Virus record (IMG/VR): IMGVR_UViG_3300033047_000025
Coordinates: 1-64,000 of that record
Reading direction: 5' to 3' (one strand)
From: a virus
DNA length: 64,000 nucleotides
The notes under the pieces were generated by a model, which was not told the origin of the DNA, searched no databases, and saw only the letters and a program-made list of their open reading frames with translations. The position numbers and the translations under genes are program-made. Shown here one piece after another: positions 15,041-24,886 of the stretch. How positions within the stretch are numbered: the first letter of the stretch is position 1; every line of letters starts with the position of its first letter.

Positions 15041-16573
15041 ATGATCGATCACACTTCACACTTGTTTCGTTACTCCAGCTATCAGCCAGGTGGGATCATT
15101 GGTTCCAGGGACGGGGCGCCAGTCGGCGACTATGGCGGGGAGGCAGGGCCAGAAACTCCAAGGCCAGCTCTCGTCAATATGATCGAGGCGGCTGAGCTTA
15201 CTGACGACCTTATGGGCGGCAATCGCGCCATGCGTAAGTCATCATACAAGTGGCTGCCGCGAGAAACAGAGGAGACGATCCAGAATCATAATATCCGAGT
15301 GGGACGGGCCACGTGCTTTCCGTTCTACAAGGACACTGTGAAGGACTTGGCTGGTAAGCCATTCGTCCGCCCAGTAGTTGTTGATGGCATCAACGAGAAG
15401 TTTAGCGAGTTCATGCGTGACGTAGATGGCACAGGCCAGAACCTCACGGTGTTCACTGATGATCTGATGGGTGGATCGATCCATCGGGGCATGTATCACG
15501 TCCTCGTAGACGCTCAAGGTACTGGAGAAACAGAAGCCGCAACAAATGATCGCCGTGTGTACGTTCGAAAGATCGACCCGGTCGACATGCTGGACATCCG
15601 TGACTCCGCCGACGACGCGGGCAGAATGCACGTTGACTACTGTAGGTTCAGCGTGTCTCGTGCCGTGGATTCAGACTCATTCTCACAGGAGATCGAGGTG
15701 GTCATCATCGAGCTAGAGAGACCTATTGGTCAAGAGATCGGTACGAAGATCGAATACAAGCACAGCAAGGACGTTGGTAAGTGGGTAGAGTTCAAGAGGG
15801 AGGCATACAATCCTGGGGGCAACGGCATACCGTTATTTACGCACTACACAAACCAGACTGGATACTTCGAGGCTGAGCCGGCCATGGAAGACCTTGCTTG
15901 GGTAAATCTTGCACACTACCAGAGCCGCGCCGACCATGCTCACGTCATGCGCGTGGCAAGGCTGGTGACGCTGGTTACTACCGGGTTCAAGTCAGCGTCA
16001 CGAACAACTAAGCCAGAAAACAAGGGGAAGGACAAGATTGCACTAGGCCCATTAAGTCGCATCAATAGTGCAAACGATGCTGCTAAGGTATTCTTCCTTG
16101 AGCCAAGCGGTAGGTCTATCGAGCTGTCCATGGAAGACATGGGTCAGCTTGAGAAGGAGGCTAAGCGTTTGGGTGCTCGTCACCATAGCAGCGATAAGTC
16201 ACACGTGACTGCTGAGTCAGTAATCACTGACAATCAGAAGCTATCTAACAACCTGAATGGGTTCTGTGTCAGGATGGAGACCACTATCCAACACGTCATT
16301 GAGGCCGTGGGAGAGTGGATCAACGCCACTACTGACAATATCGAAGTGACCATCTACAAAGACTTCGACGCAAAGATGGACTTTGACGGTGGTGCTAAGT
16401 CGATTCAGGCATTGTCTGACGTGCTCACTCCTCGGCAGAAGCTGATCGAAGCCGAGCGATACGGGATGCTTCGTCCAGGATTTCCCATCGAGGAGAACCT
16501 TGCTGGCCTTGAGGATATCCAAAAGTCTGTCGAAGAGGATCTCAATAGAAGCATCGACAAGGTAGAGGACTAA
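15041..16573 (+). CDS. Portal protein, DUF4055-like, 510 aa
   Basis: Matches the DUF4055 portal type: KWLPRETEE near residue 70, RVGRATCFPFYKDTVKDLAGKPF at about residues 87-109, a conserved HVLVDA and VRKIDPVDMLDIR in the clip/stem part, and a long C-terminal helical region. Portals form the dodecameric ring for DNA entry and head-tail joining. The order terminase, portal, MuF protein is standard. TAATG couples it to the next gene. Confidence 0.8.
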   Translation: MIDHTSHLFRYSSYQPGGIIGSRDGAPVGDYGGEAGPETPRPALVNMIEAAELTDDLMGGNRAMRKSSYKWLPRETEETIQNHNIRVGRATCFPFYKDTVKDLAGKPFVRPVVVDGINEKFSEFMRDVDGTGQNLTVFTDDLMGGSIHRGMYHVLVDAQGTGETEAATNDRRVYVRKIDPVDMLDIRDSADDAGRMHVDYCRFSVSRAVDSDSFSQEIEVVIIELERPIGQEIGTKIEYKHSKDVGKWVEFKREAYNPGGNGIPLFTHYTNQTGYFEAEPAMEDLAWVNLAHYQSRADHAHVMRVARLVTLVTTGFKSASRTTKPENKGKDKIALGPLSRINSANDAAKVFFLEPSGRSIELSMEDMGQLEKEAKRLGARHHSSDKSHVTAESVITDNQKLSNNLNGFCVRMETTIQHVIEAVGEWINATTDNIEVTIYKDFDAKMDFDGGAKSIQALSDVLTPRQKLIEAERYGMLRPGFPIEENLAGLEDIQKSVEEDLNRSIDKVED

Positions 16574-17508
16574 TGTCCTCGACCTCTATCCCTCCTCGCG
16601 ATGCGGATGAAGAGTGGCTAGACGAGGCTATCCTCGTAGCCATCCTGGGCATCCAATTCGGTAACGCGGCAGGAAGGCGAGCAACCAAGGTAATGTCAGA
16701 TTCTGTTCGCAGCGAGGTTCTCGAAGCGATCAGGGCCATGGGGCGAAATCCTAGCGCCGCACGTGTAAGGGCTACACTGGCAAGGATCGACAGAGCATTC
16801 AATAGGTCGATCAATGCGGTCAGGCGATCCATCTTCAGGGATTCGAGAACCCTTATCGGGGTCGAGAGGAGTAACCTCCCGGATGGAATCGACAAGCCAA
16901 CAACGGCCTCCATGGTTGCTGCTCTAGGGTCGAGACTCATTGTAGGACGGACACTGGACGACTATCTGGAAACGTGGATACGCCAGGGAGCGCTGGGTAG
17001 GGTCAGGGCCATCGTTCGTCAGCTATCGGCATCTGGGTCATCCCCCGCAGCCATCGCCGCCAGGGTGTCTGTGGACATGGTCAAAACGACGCTGGCGGTC
17101 GGATCCATAACCAAGACGGTAATGGCCGACACTTCTGTGATGGTTCGAAGCACGGCAGCTAATGGCCGTCGACTCGTGTGGATTTCTGTCCTGGACGATA
17201 GGACCACGGTTCAGTGTATCAATCTGGATGGCGACACTTGGATCGAGGGAGAGCCTCACGTCATCCCTCCTATCCACATAAACTGTAGGTCTACGATCGG
17301 TATCTTCATGGGTAGCGGAACCGGGGCCAATATGCCGAAGTACGTCGAATGGCTAAGGCGCCAGGGAAGTGCTGTTCAAAATACTGTGCTTGGCGTGGAG
17401 AGAGCAATTGCTTGGCGCGCAGGCAGCCTGTCGATCTCCCAAATGGTCGACGCCACAAGAACCAGGACACTAACCCTGGATGCCCTTAGAAAACTGGGTC
17501 GGCTGTGA
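16573..17508 (+). CDS. Head morphogenesis protein, MuF/SPP1 gp7-like, 311 aa
   Basis: ATG 16573 overlaps the portal stop (TAATG). The C-terminal region has WISVLDDRTTVQCINLDG followed by PPIHINCRST at about residues 205-242, the signature of the MuF/gp7 minor head domain. The N-terminal 180 residues are helical. Relatives sit inside the prohead and on the portal. No toxin-like C-terminal extension is present. Confidence 0.8.
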   Translation: MSSTSIPPRDADEEWLDEAILVAILGIQFGNAAGRRATKVMSDSVRSEVLEAIRAMGRNPSAARVRATLARIDRAFNRSINAVRRSIFRDSRTLIGVERSNLPDGIDKPTTASMVAALGSRLIVGRTLDDYLETWIRQGALGRVRAIVRQLSASGSSPAAIAARVSVDMVKTTLAVGSITKTVMADTSVMVRSTAANGRRLVWISVLDDRTTVQCINLDGDTWIEGEPHVIPPIHINCRSTIGIFMGSGTGANMPKYVEWLRRQGSAVQNTVLGVERAIAWRAGSLSISQMVDATRTRTLTLDALRKLGRL

Positions 17509-17593
17509 TGCTAACACCAGTAGAACGGAGTGGACATATTTGCTCTACTCCATTGCAGATACCGAAAATCCCCATTACGGTTAGACATACACA

Positions 17594-18457
17594 ATGAAGA
17601 TCAAGATTCGAATCGACTCCCTTGAAACTGTAAGTGAAGAGCTTCGCGGCTTCTATGAGGAGGACTCCGTCAACGGAGGTTTCATCCTACAGGCAGAGCC
17701 TGACGCCAAGGGTCTTGCTATCGGCCCACTTGCATCTCTACGAGGCAAGCTAGAAGAGTCGCAGAAGAAGGAGATTAAGGTCAAGGGCATGCTCCTGACT
17801 AAGGACGATGACTCACTGTGGTCTTTGGAGGAGGTCAACGGCATCGTCCAAGAGCTGGCTCATGCCAAGGAGGCGAACACTCTCCTTTTATCCAAGAACA
17901 AAGGGGGCGACGAGCTGCTTCAGCAGCAAGTAGCTGCAGCTAAGGGGCCACTCCAGAAGGAGAACACTGAGCTGAAGGCAAAGGTCGACGCGTACCGTAA
18001 GACGGTCTATGCCGGCGAGTCTGCCCGTCAGGTCGACAGCGTGCTCAAAGCCATGCGCCCGAAGAAAGAGTGGGAAGACCTTCTCCGCCAGGAGATTTCA
18101 CGGCACGTTTCAGTCGAGGAAATCGATGGAAACCTCAAGTCTACATTCATTGATCCCTCGACCGGCGTGGCGCTGTTCAGCTCCGGCCACGATAACGATG
18201 GCCCTATGGACCTCAAGGAGTTCGCGGAGAGCACGGACATCCGTACTCGATACGCACAATGTCTTGAGGGCGACGGCAAGGTCGGCGCTAATATCAAGCC
18301 AGACGATACATCTCGAAATAAGCAGCGAACCGCAGACAAGAAGTTCGGCGCAAAGGACGTGGCTATCACGTCCGAAGATGCGGACGACTTCACAATGTTT
18401 GTGGAGGCTAGCAATAAGGCGACAAAGCAAGGCGGAACCGTAGTCATCGTTGACTAG
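17594..18457 (+). CDS. Capsid scaffold protein, 287 aa
   Basis: Position before the coat gene, highly charged Lys/Glu/Gln-rich coiled-coil middle (residues 95-150) and acidic N-terminus fit a scaffolding protein that guides coat assembly. No protease motif is seen, so there is no sign of a scaffold/protease fusion. Sequence similarity to named scaffolds is weak, so the call rests on position and composition. Confidence 0.65.
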   Translation: MKIKIRIDSLETVSEELRGFYEEDSVNGGFILQAEPDAKGLAIGPLASLRGKLEESQKKEIKVKGMLLTKDDDSLWSLEEVNGIVQELAHAKEANTLLLSKNKGGDELLQQQVAAAKGPLQKENTELKAKVDAYRKTVYAGESARQVDSVLKAMRPKKEWEDLLRQEISRHVSVEEIDGNLKSTFIDPSTGVALFSSGHDNDGPMDLKEFAESTDIRTRYAQCLEGDGKVGANIKPDDTSRNKQRTADKKFGAKDVAITSEDADDFTMFVEASNKATKQGGTVVIVD

Positions 18458-18581
18458 GTCGAGCATGACTTGCAGTTGATGGGCGTGGTGATTCCGCCTG
18501 TTAGCTAGAGAAAGGTTGAGCCAGACCATAACCGGCTAGTGTTAGTGGTGATACCTGACGCGAACTACCTTGGGGGACCGG

Positions 18582-18674
18582 GTGGATGATAAGGCTTTGA
18601 AGGAGGCGTTGGTACGTCGCCGGGCCGCAGGCATGCAGAATGGCGGTCGTCCGCTAAGGTCTCGTAAGATATAG
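18582..18674 (+). CDS. Possible 30-aa basic peptide before coat gene
   Basis: GTG 18582 is preceded by TTGGGGGA. The peptide (starts MDDKALKEALVRRRAAG) is helical at first and ends in a basic RPLRSRK tail. It occupies part of the 229-bp gap between scaffold and coat, which otherwise holds no gene or clear promoter. Evidence is only the frame, the purine-rich upstream site and composition. Confidence 0.35.
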   Translation: MDDKALKEALVRRRAAGMQNGGRPLRSRKI

Positions 18675-18686
18675 TAGGAATCACAA

Positions 18687-19850
18687 ATGGCTAGCACACT
18701 TAACAACTACAATCCACAGTACTGGGCTAACCAAGCCCTGATGCTGCTCACGACCCGTAAGGGTTACGCCTCGCGGATCTTCCGTGGTTACGAGGGCGAG
18801 CGCGAGTCGTTCGGTCGCGGTGACGTGATCAACTTCCGTAAGCCGATGAAGTTTACGGCCGAGGATATCTTTTCTTCGGCTCCAACCGCTATCGACCTGG
18901 ACCCGCCAAAGTCGAGCCTGACTCTCGATAGCCACTTCGCTGTCCGGTTCAAGGTCTCAGACAAGGATCTCGTTTTTGCTGGTGATCGACTGGTCACTGA
19001 GCATATCGCGCCGGCGGTTGATGCTCTAGCTCAGAAGCTCGATCTTGACGTCGCCACGATGTTCACGAACAAGATTCCTCACGTTGTTGCCACCACGCTG
19101 TCGACTACGAACGCGGCTACGCTGCTCTCGAACGTCCGCAAGAAGATGGTCGAGAACTTGGTGCCACGCGACGGTAAGCCGCTGACGTACGTTGCCTCGC
19201 CGGCAACCATGGCTCTGATGCTGCAGAACACCGCGTTCACGCAGTTCCAAGGCGCTGATGGCGCTGGTGTTGCCGCTCAGACTAGTGGTGACCTCGGCAT
19301 GAAGTTCGGATTTAGCTGGTTCGAAACGACCAACATCATCACTGGCCGTGCCGTTACTGTCCCGAATGATACAACCGGAGCCCTGTCTGCGGCTCATCTG
19401 TCGAGCGTGACCAGCATTGCTGTAGACAACTTCGGAACTTCTGAGGTTATCGCCGCAGGTCAGATCCTCACGATCGCCGGAGATTCGTACGTCGTGAAGA
19501 CGGGTGCGACGATGTCAAGTGGTGCGGGCACCCTCGTATTGGAGGTTCCCACTCGTCAGGCATACGCCAACAACGCCGTTGTTTTGCTGACTTCGGACGT
19601 CACGACCGCTGTTGATAACGACATCGCGTTCCACCCGAGTGCTGCTGCCCTTGTGGTTGCCCCGCTCCCGATGCATGCCAGCTCCCTGGGCGCTAGCATC
19701 TACACCGCGACGGACCCGGCCAGTGGCCTGTCGGTCCGAGCACGCCTCAACTACGACAACGTAGCGGGCGATGTCAATGTCATCCTCGACGTGCTCTACG
19801 GTATGGCGATTATCGATCAAGACCTCGCTGTCCGCGTCGAAATCGCCTAA
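18687..19850 (+). CDS. Major capsid protein, P22-coat-like, 387 aa
   Basis: The N-terminus (STLNNYNPQYWANQALMLL) and the block around residues 85-110 (FAVRFKVSDKDLVFAG) match the P22-type coat family of HK97-fold proteins. A Ser/Thr/Val-rich segment at about residues 225-305 looks like an inserted beta domain. The gene has a TAGGAA ribosome-binding site and likely high expression, with many favoured codons. It forms the icosahedral shell. Confidence 0.85.
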   Translation: MASTLNNYNPQYWANQALMLLTTRKGYASRIFRGYEGERESFGRGDVINFRKPMKFTAEDIFSSAPTAIDLDPPKSSLTLDSHFAVRFKVSDKDLVFAGDRLVTEHIAPAVDALAQKLDLDVATMFTNKIPHVVATTLSTTNAATLLSNVRKKMVENLVPRDGKPLTYVASPATMALMLQNTAFTQFQGADGAGVAAQTSGDLGMKFGFSWFETTNIITGRAVTVPNDTTGALSAAHLSSVTSIAVDNFGTSEVIAAGQILTIAGDSYVVKTGATMSSGAGTLVLEVPTRQAYANNAVVLLTSDVTTAVDNDIAFHPSAAALVVAPLPMHASSLGASIYTATDPASGLSVRARLNYDNVAGDVNVILDVLYGMAIIDQDLAVRVEIA

Positions 19851-19933
19851 GCCTGACTAGCGGCGTCCAGCATATAGCTATTCGTCGCTATCACCGCTTC
19901 ATAGGTGGGGGGTGTCATAATACAGTCTCCACC

Positions 19934-20182
19934 ATGCTAAAAACTGTACGCATGGTCAACGGCGACGGGCTCGTTCGTTTCGTTTCGGTCGGACTTGAGG
20001 CATCTTTTCTAAAAAAGAACAAGGGCTTCAAAATCGTGACCGATCCCACTGTTGACAAGGCCGTGGTCAAGCCATCCGCAAAGATGGTCAACAGCCGAGA
20101 TCCCGACCGAAAGACACAGGAGCGCAAGTTAAAGGAAAACAGTCAACCAAACGAGGCTGGGGGGGCTTCTTCTGGTAGATAA
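19934..20182 (+). CDS. Hypothetical basic protein after coat gene, 82 aa
   Basis: The first 50 residues look like a small beta domain (TVRMVNGDGLVRFVSVGLEA...), the rest is Lys/Arg/Asn-rich and disordered. Position between coat and decoration-type genes suggests a head or head-tail role, but no family is recognised. A GC hairpin follows directly after the stop. Confidence 0.55.
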   Translation: MLKTVRMVNGDGLVRFVSVGLEASFLKKNKGFKIVTDPTVDKAVVKPSAKMVNSRDPDRKTQERKLKENSQPNEAGGASSGR

Positions 20183-20187
20183 TGCAC

Positions 20188-20202
20188 GCCCCGCAATGGG
20201 GC
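20188..20202 (+). repeat. GC hairpin after 82-aa gene
   Basis: GCCCC, loop GCAAT, GGGGC. No T-run follows, so it is more likely an RNA-stability or partial pause element between the coat region and the 1042-aa gene than a full terminator. Confidence 0.4.
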
Positions 20203-20263
20203 ACCCGGCTGGCATGGTAACCCCGTGTCAGCCACTTTAGTGTCAGGATAGGAAAGCATCAGG

Positions 20264-23200
20264 ATGGCGAAAACCCACGTTTACGGTCTGTTTGGCGACG
20301 CACATGTCCGTGGTAACAGTGGGTCTGATGCGGGTAGCTCTCCGCCTGTCGTGCTGGGTCCAGCAGAGCAGATCCTGTTTTTCTTCGGGAGCCACAATCT
20401 AGTAGCTGGTACCGACGAGAATACTACGATTGAGCAGACGATCGCGGCGGCTGCTACTGACGTTCGTGCGAGGGTGGTCGCCATCCCTAGCGCGTCGACT
20501 GTCATCGTAGAGCCAATCGTACCGTCTACTACTGCCCTGTATCCAGCTCAGCTAAATGCAGAGCGTAGGATCATGTGGAGTTCAACGGACGCAATCACAT
20601 TCAATAGGGGTGCTCCACAAGGCTTAAGAGTCTTCTCTTACACGAACTCGCAGTTGATTGAGCAGCTCAACGACGATGAGTTACTAAAGCCAACTGAAGA
20701 TAGTGTATTCTGGGACCCGAATGCTCGTTTAGCCCGTACGGTCAGCATCGAAAACTTCGACGGGTCCGGGTCAGAAGCGGTATACCCAGGAGACAAGCTT
20801 ACTGCATCTAGCGGAGGAGACTTCCTGGTAGTTGGTGTGAGTAATGTAGACAATGCCGCGAAGACGGCTACGCTTCACGTAGCAAACTGGAATGGGTCAA
20901 TTGCTAACGGCGATACTCTGGCGACTGACCATACCACGCCGAACCAGTCTTGGACAGGTGTGTCTATTGTTGCGTCCACAGGAATCGGCGCCGCACAATC
21001 AGCAGGGTCGTGGGTCCCGCACTGTGCCTCTCCATCTCTAGGATTCACGATAGAGCAGCTTGAGAGTGACACTGTTGATGTTACTGTAGGTAGCATGTGG
21101 GAAGTTCCCCCAAGGGGAAACGGTAATATTAACTCCACCAAGTCTACCTCTCCACAGCTAGGGCCAGATACCAAAATCGTTCGCAACGCGATTCGAACTT
21201 ATGAGAACCTAGAGAGTGACGATCAGGGCATCCGACTTGTCAAGTTCGGATCGAATGAGACGACACTCACAGACACTGGAGGCCTAGGTGGCGTCACGCT
21301 GCAATACGTATCGGTATCCTCACCATCTGGTACATACACCACAGGAGAGGTAGTTACTTCTGATGACGCAGTACCATGGTCTGCAAAGGTAGCTGGATAC
21401 TTCGGTAGCATTCTCTATGTGCACACCACGAACGGTGAGGTTCTAGGTGCATCAAAGACTATCACGGGCGCCACATCGGGTGTGACATCGACCTCCGCAG
21501 GCGCCGCAGTCGGCTGGCAGAAGGGATCCTCATACTGGAACGCCATGGCGGCAGAGCGCACATCTGCAGAGGGTGCAACAGGCTTCCTACATAACGGATC
21601 TGCAGCGAAGTGGGAGCGCATCTTCCTGATGGTCTGGGAAGGTGAGGTTGGCCCGTATTCGATCCTGTATGGGGCCGACGCAGCGGCTGGGTATGCAATG
21701 TCTATAGAGATGACACTGACTTCCCAAGCAGCGCGTCGTGCACAATGGACCACGTTTGCTGCGGATCTGAGGGCTCTGCTTGACCCTTCAGGGGGTGTTA
21801 GTATGCACATCCGTACCTGGGTCCACCATAGCGGGTCTCAGTCTGAGTCGATGACTCCTACCCTTGGTTTAGGAGTAGTCTCTGCAGCTACTCGTGCAAA
21901 TATCCTTGAGCTTCCATCATACGTGACAAACTTCTCGGTTGTAGACTCCGAGCAGCGCGGCCACCTAATGGAAAGCGGTAGAAGTGCAAGCTACGGTGCA
22001 GGAGATACTGATACCGACCTTTTCCTAAGAACTAGTGACTACATTGACCTAGGTCAGGCACTGTGGGATGGGAGGTCGAACAGGGCAATCACTGCGCCGG
22101 CCGGAAACCTTCAGATCCTACCTATCGGGGTCATTAGTGGAAGCCAGTCACAGATGCTGGGAACGGCCAATTACAACAGTGGGGTATCTGGCGTAGCCTA
22201 TATCGACAGAGACCCTGAGAAGTACGCATCGGCGAGCTTCCTGGCTCATGGTAATACCGTCATCGACACCACGGATTCGAATGCTGTCGTATTCAACTTC
22301 CAGGAAGATGAATTGGAAACGTGGGATGTGAACCTGAATGAGAACACGTTCAACATCGCGGCCACGGCCATAGGAACAACTGGGCCTTGCCCACCCATCG
22401 TTCAGCGCATGAAGATGAGGTACGGTTCTGGTGGAACATCCGGCCTGTTCGGATTGTTCAAGGCCGTTGTGGGTGGGTCATGCCTCAACCCTGATATCCG
22501 AGTCGCTACCGGGTGCTGGCAGCCGCTCCTGACTTCCAGACCCAGCACAGGGCCGGTGTCGACCGTTGTGACTCACGTCAACAACAAAGCAGTCTTCACT
22601 GCTGCAGGAGCATTCAGCACGTTTGGTAGCGCCGACTACACTGTCGTCATCACGGGCGGTGCCCTATTCCAGGGAGCCATGGGAAGAAACACAGTTCTTC
22701 ATGGTATCAATATCGCCAGTAACATCACGTCTAACTCGTTCGAGATTGACGACGCATCTGGACTCATCGAGAACGGGACAGAGACACTCACCTTCACATT
22801 CGGTCCGCCGCCACTTTGGCCTACCATGGAAGCCAAGTGGAAGCTGTTCGTTGCGGACTGTATTCAGAAGGGCTACATACCACGGCCAGTGTGGCTATTG
22901 CAGGACCAGGGCGAGAGCGACATGTTGGAGGTATCTAGCTACAAGCAATACCTAGACGAGTTCTGGACCGCCTTCGAGGACCTGTGTGATATGCGGGAGT
23001 CTACTTCCGACTCCGACATTGCCAAGTGCATCGTGCAGGTACATAAATACTCTCCGTTCGGTAATACGCCAATCGCTGATATTAACACGATTAGGGGTCT
23101 CCAGTCGACTAAGTCCAGCACACTTGCAAACTGCGTTCTTGTAGACCCGACGCCCCTGTCACTAGAGGTTAGTGCAGATAGCCCTACTCCTAATATCTCT

Positions 23201-23392
23201 GTGCCGCCATGGCCACGTAGGTACAGGCTTGAGAATGGTATCCACCTAACGTTGTTCGCCATGCAAACGAAGGGCTACATGATCGACGCAGCACTCGGCT
23301 CTCTTTCGTCTATCCCATCGCACCCCAACGCTGACGTGTCCGTAGGCTATGGAGCTTCCGATGGCACGGGCAGGCTGGAGCAACAGGCATGA
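20264..23392 (+). CDS. Large virion protein with SGNH (sialate acetylesterase-like) domain, 1042 aa
   Basis: The C-terminal 420 residues resemble SGNH/SASA carbohydrate esterases: block I GSQSQM with likely nucleophile S629, WLLQDQGESD at residues 877-886 matching the typical WxQGESD, and GIH with H994 in the final block. The Asp normally three residues before that His is Asn991 here, so activity is not certain. Residues 1-600 are beta-rich, with repeated Thr/Ser/Gly segments as in virion appendages. The gene sits between coat and connector genes, so it may be a head fibre or decoration that removes acetyl groups from host surface sugars. This location is unusual for an esterase. Confidence 0.7.
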   Translation: MAKTHVYGLFGDAHVRGNSGSDAGSSPPVVLGPAEQILFFFGSHNLVAGTDENTTIEQTIAAAATDVRARVVAIPSASTVIVEPIVPSTTALYPAQLNAERRIMWSSTDAITFNRGAPQGLRVFSYTNSQLIEQLNDDELLKPTEDSVFWDPNARLARTVSIENFDGSGSEAVYPGDKLTASSGGDFLVVGVSNVDNAAKTATLHVANWNGSIANGDTLATDHTTPNQSWTGVSIVASTGIGAAQSAGSWVPHCASPSLGFTIEQLESDTVDVTVGSMWEVPPRGNGNINSTKSTSPQLGPDTKIVRNAIRTYENLESDDQGIRLVKFGSNETTLTDTGGLGGVTLQYVSVSSPSGTYTTGEVVTSDDAVPWSAKVAGYFGSILYVHTTNGEVLGASKTITGATSGVTSTSAGAAVGWQKGSSYWNAMAAERTSAEGATGFLHNGSAAKWERIFLMVWEGEVGPYSILYGADAAAGYAMSIEMTLTSQAARRAQWTTFAADLRALLDPSGGVSMHIRTWVHHSGSQSESMTPTLGLGVVSAATRANILELPSYVTNFSVVDSEQRGHLMESGRSASYGAGDTDTDLFLRTSDYIDLGQALWDGRSNRAITAPAGNLQILPIGVISGSQSQMLGTANYNSGVSGVAYIDRDPEKYASASFLAHGNTVIDTTDSNAVVFNFQEDELETWDVNLNENTFNIAATAIGTTGPCPPIVQRMKMRYGSGGTSGLFGLFKAVVGGSCLNPDIRVATGCWQPLLTSRPSTGPVSTVVTHVNNKAVFTAAGAFSTFGSADYTVVITGGALFQGAMGRNTVLHGINIASNITSNSFEIDDASGLIENGTETLTFTFGPPPLWPTMEAKWKLFVADCIQKGYIPRPVWLLQDQGESDMLEVSSYKQYLDEFWTAFEDLCDMRESTSDSDIAKCIVQVHKYSPFGNTPIADINTIRGLQSTKSSTLANCVLVDPTPLSLEVSADSPTPNISVPPWPRRYRLENGIHLTLFAMQTKGYMIDAALGSLSSIPSHPNADVSVGYGASDGTGRLEQQA

Positions 23393-23961
23393 CATCTGGA
23401 ACACCAGGAGTAGGAAACATCGTTATCGAGGATGGTACTGGTTACGACAACTCGGACAGCATCGCTTCGGTGACGTTTGCCGACACGTTCCTCCTAATTA
23501 CTGACCCATCATCGATGTGGCATAACGTCTCGACTACAGACGTCATGAAGGGATCAGCTCTCCGAAAGGCAACCATGGAGTGGATGGAGGGTCAATACCA
23601 GGACTCTCTACGCGGAAGGATTTCTGTCCTGGACCAGTTTTTATCTATGCCTAGAATTGGGTTGTTCGATGATTCTGGACGCACTGTCGGATCAGCAGAG
23701 ATCCCTGTCAAAATGCAGCAAGCCATCGCGATGATTGCCCATGACATCGTGATCAACAGTACTACTGTTCTACCTACAGGCGTACAAAGGTCTTCGTCGA
23801 TCACTGAGGAGACCAGTAAGATTGGGCCTATGAGTAAAACCACCAGGTGGAATAATCAGGGTTCGGACACCGAATCGTCTCTTGTAGCTTATCTGGCTGC
23901 GGAGGCTCTATTCTATCCCTACATTGACAATGATGGTCTGAATACCGTGGTGTTGTCCTAG
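23389..23961 (+). CDS. Head-tail connector, gp6-like (DnaT-like family), 190 aa
   Basis: Residues 60-115 contain ATMEWMEGQYQDSLRGRI followed by PRIGLFDDSG and EIPVKMQQAIAMIA, the pattern of phage head-tail connector proteins that databases often label DnaT-like. These form a ring under the portal. ATGA overlaps the previous gene, and the stop overlaps the next start. Confidence 0.75.
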   Translation: MTSGTPGVGNIVIEDGTGYDNSDSIASVTFADTFLLITDPSSMWHNVSTTDVMKGSALRKATMEWMEGQYQDSLRGRISVLDQFLSMPRIGLFDDSGRTVGSAEIPVKMQQAIAMIAHDIVINSTTVLPTGVQRSSSITEETSKIGPMSKTTRWNNQGSDTESSLVAYLAAEALFYPYIDNDGLNTVVLS

Positions 23962-24353
23962 TGGGATTCGGCACGGAAATGCAGCTAGCGGTGTTGGGTT
24001 TGATCCACGATACCGGAGGTTTCGGTCACAGGATCAGCGTAAAGTTCAACAGTCGCACGGCCAATGTGACCACTGGTAGTGTTGCCGTGTCTACGGTTAC
24101 ACAGGAGACCGTTGGCGCCGTAACTGGATCCATAGACATGGAGTCGTTCTTTGGGCATTCCACGCTTACCGCGATGTCCACTTCTGTCGTGCTTTCTCCC
24201 AGTGACATTTCGGACGTTCCTGAGCTTCACGACGAGATTGCGGTTGAGAGCGGCGTATATCTTCGCGTCCTTGATGTCAACAAGATCATCGCGCCAGATG
24301 ATCTGACGTCATACCCAGTCATAGTGGCTTACGTTGTAGCCCTAGGAACGTAA
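23961..24353 (+). CDS. Head closure / head-tail joining protein candidate, 130 aa
   Basis: GTG 23961 overlaps the connector stop by one base. Beta-rich small protein in the position normally held by the stopper or head-closure protein. No direct sequence motif; the call rests on gene order and size. Confidence 0.5.
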   Translation: MGFGTEMQLAVLGLIHDTGGFGHRISVKFNSRTANVTTGSVAVSTVTQETVGAVTGSIDMESFFGHSTLTAMSTSVVLSPSDISDVPELHDEIAVESGVYLRVLDVNKIIAPDDLTSYPVIVAYVVALGT

Positions 24354-24886
24354 TGGGCGTCAACTCCCGTAACGCTAGCAAATACGAGAGGGAGCTTCGT
24401 AAGATGGCTCAGAATGTGGGCGATGTGATCATCATGCCTATCGTTCGTGAGGCTGTTGCAGACATCGTCGAGGTTGCCGCATCCCTGGCTCCGTACAATC
24501 TTGGGCATCTAAGGTCTGCCTTTACGGCCACAGTCAATGGATCAGGACGACTCCCAGGTAGCGCCAACATTGACAAGATCCGAGCTACAGCAGTCAGAAA
24601 CCTGAGACGTGCCCGGTTAAGCGACGTTATCACCGTCGAAAACCAGGTTCCATACTCTGAGACGTATGAGTACGGACTGTTCGAGCCGGCTACTCCTGAA
24701 TATGCCAAGCTTGGTGGTAGTGAAGCTCGTCATGTTCCCAAGTCACGCAAGCACGAGAAGCTTGGAAAGGTTCTGATCGTCAGCGGTTTCAATGTAACTG
24801 CTCCGAACGGCATGGTGTCTGAAGCATTGCAGATCGTAAACTCCCGTATCGCCGCAGGCAAGTACAAGCAGGGGTCATTCAAGTGA
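24353..24886 (+). CDS. Tail completion protein, HK97-gp10-like, 177 aa
   Basis: Has the layout of gp10/minor tail proteins: a helical N-terminus, SLAPYNLGHLRSAFTATV at about residues 42-59 (the APxxTGxLRxS-like motif) and a VPYSETYEYGLF block near residue 100. Such proteins help join head and tail. Overlaps neighbours by one and four bases. Confidence 0.7.
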   Translation: MGVNSRNASKYERELRKMAQNVGDVIIMPIVREAVADIVEVAASLAPYNLGHLRSAFTATVNGSGRLPGSANIDKIRATAVRNLRRARLSDVITVENQVPYSETYEYGLFEPATPEYAKLGGSEARHVPKSRKHEKLGKVLIVSGFNVTAPNGMVSEALQIVNSRIAAGKYKQGSFK

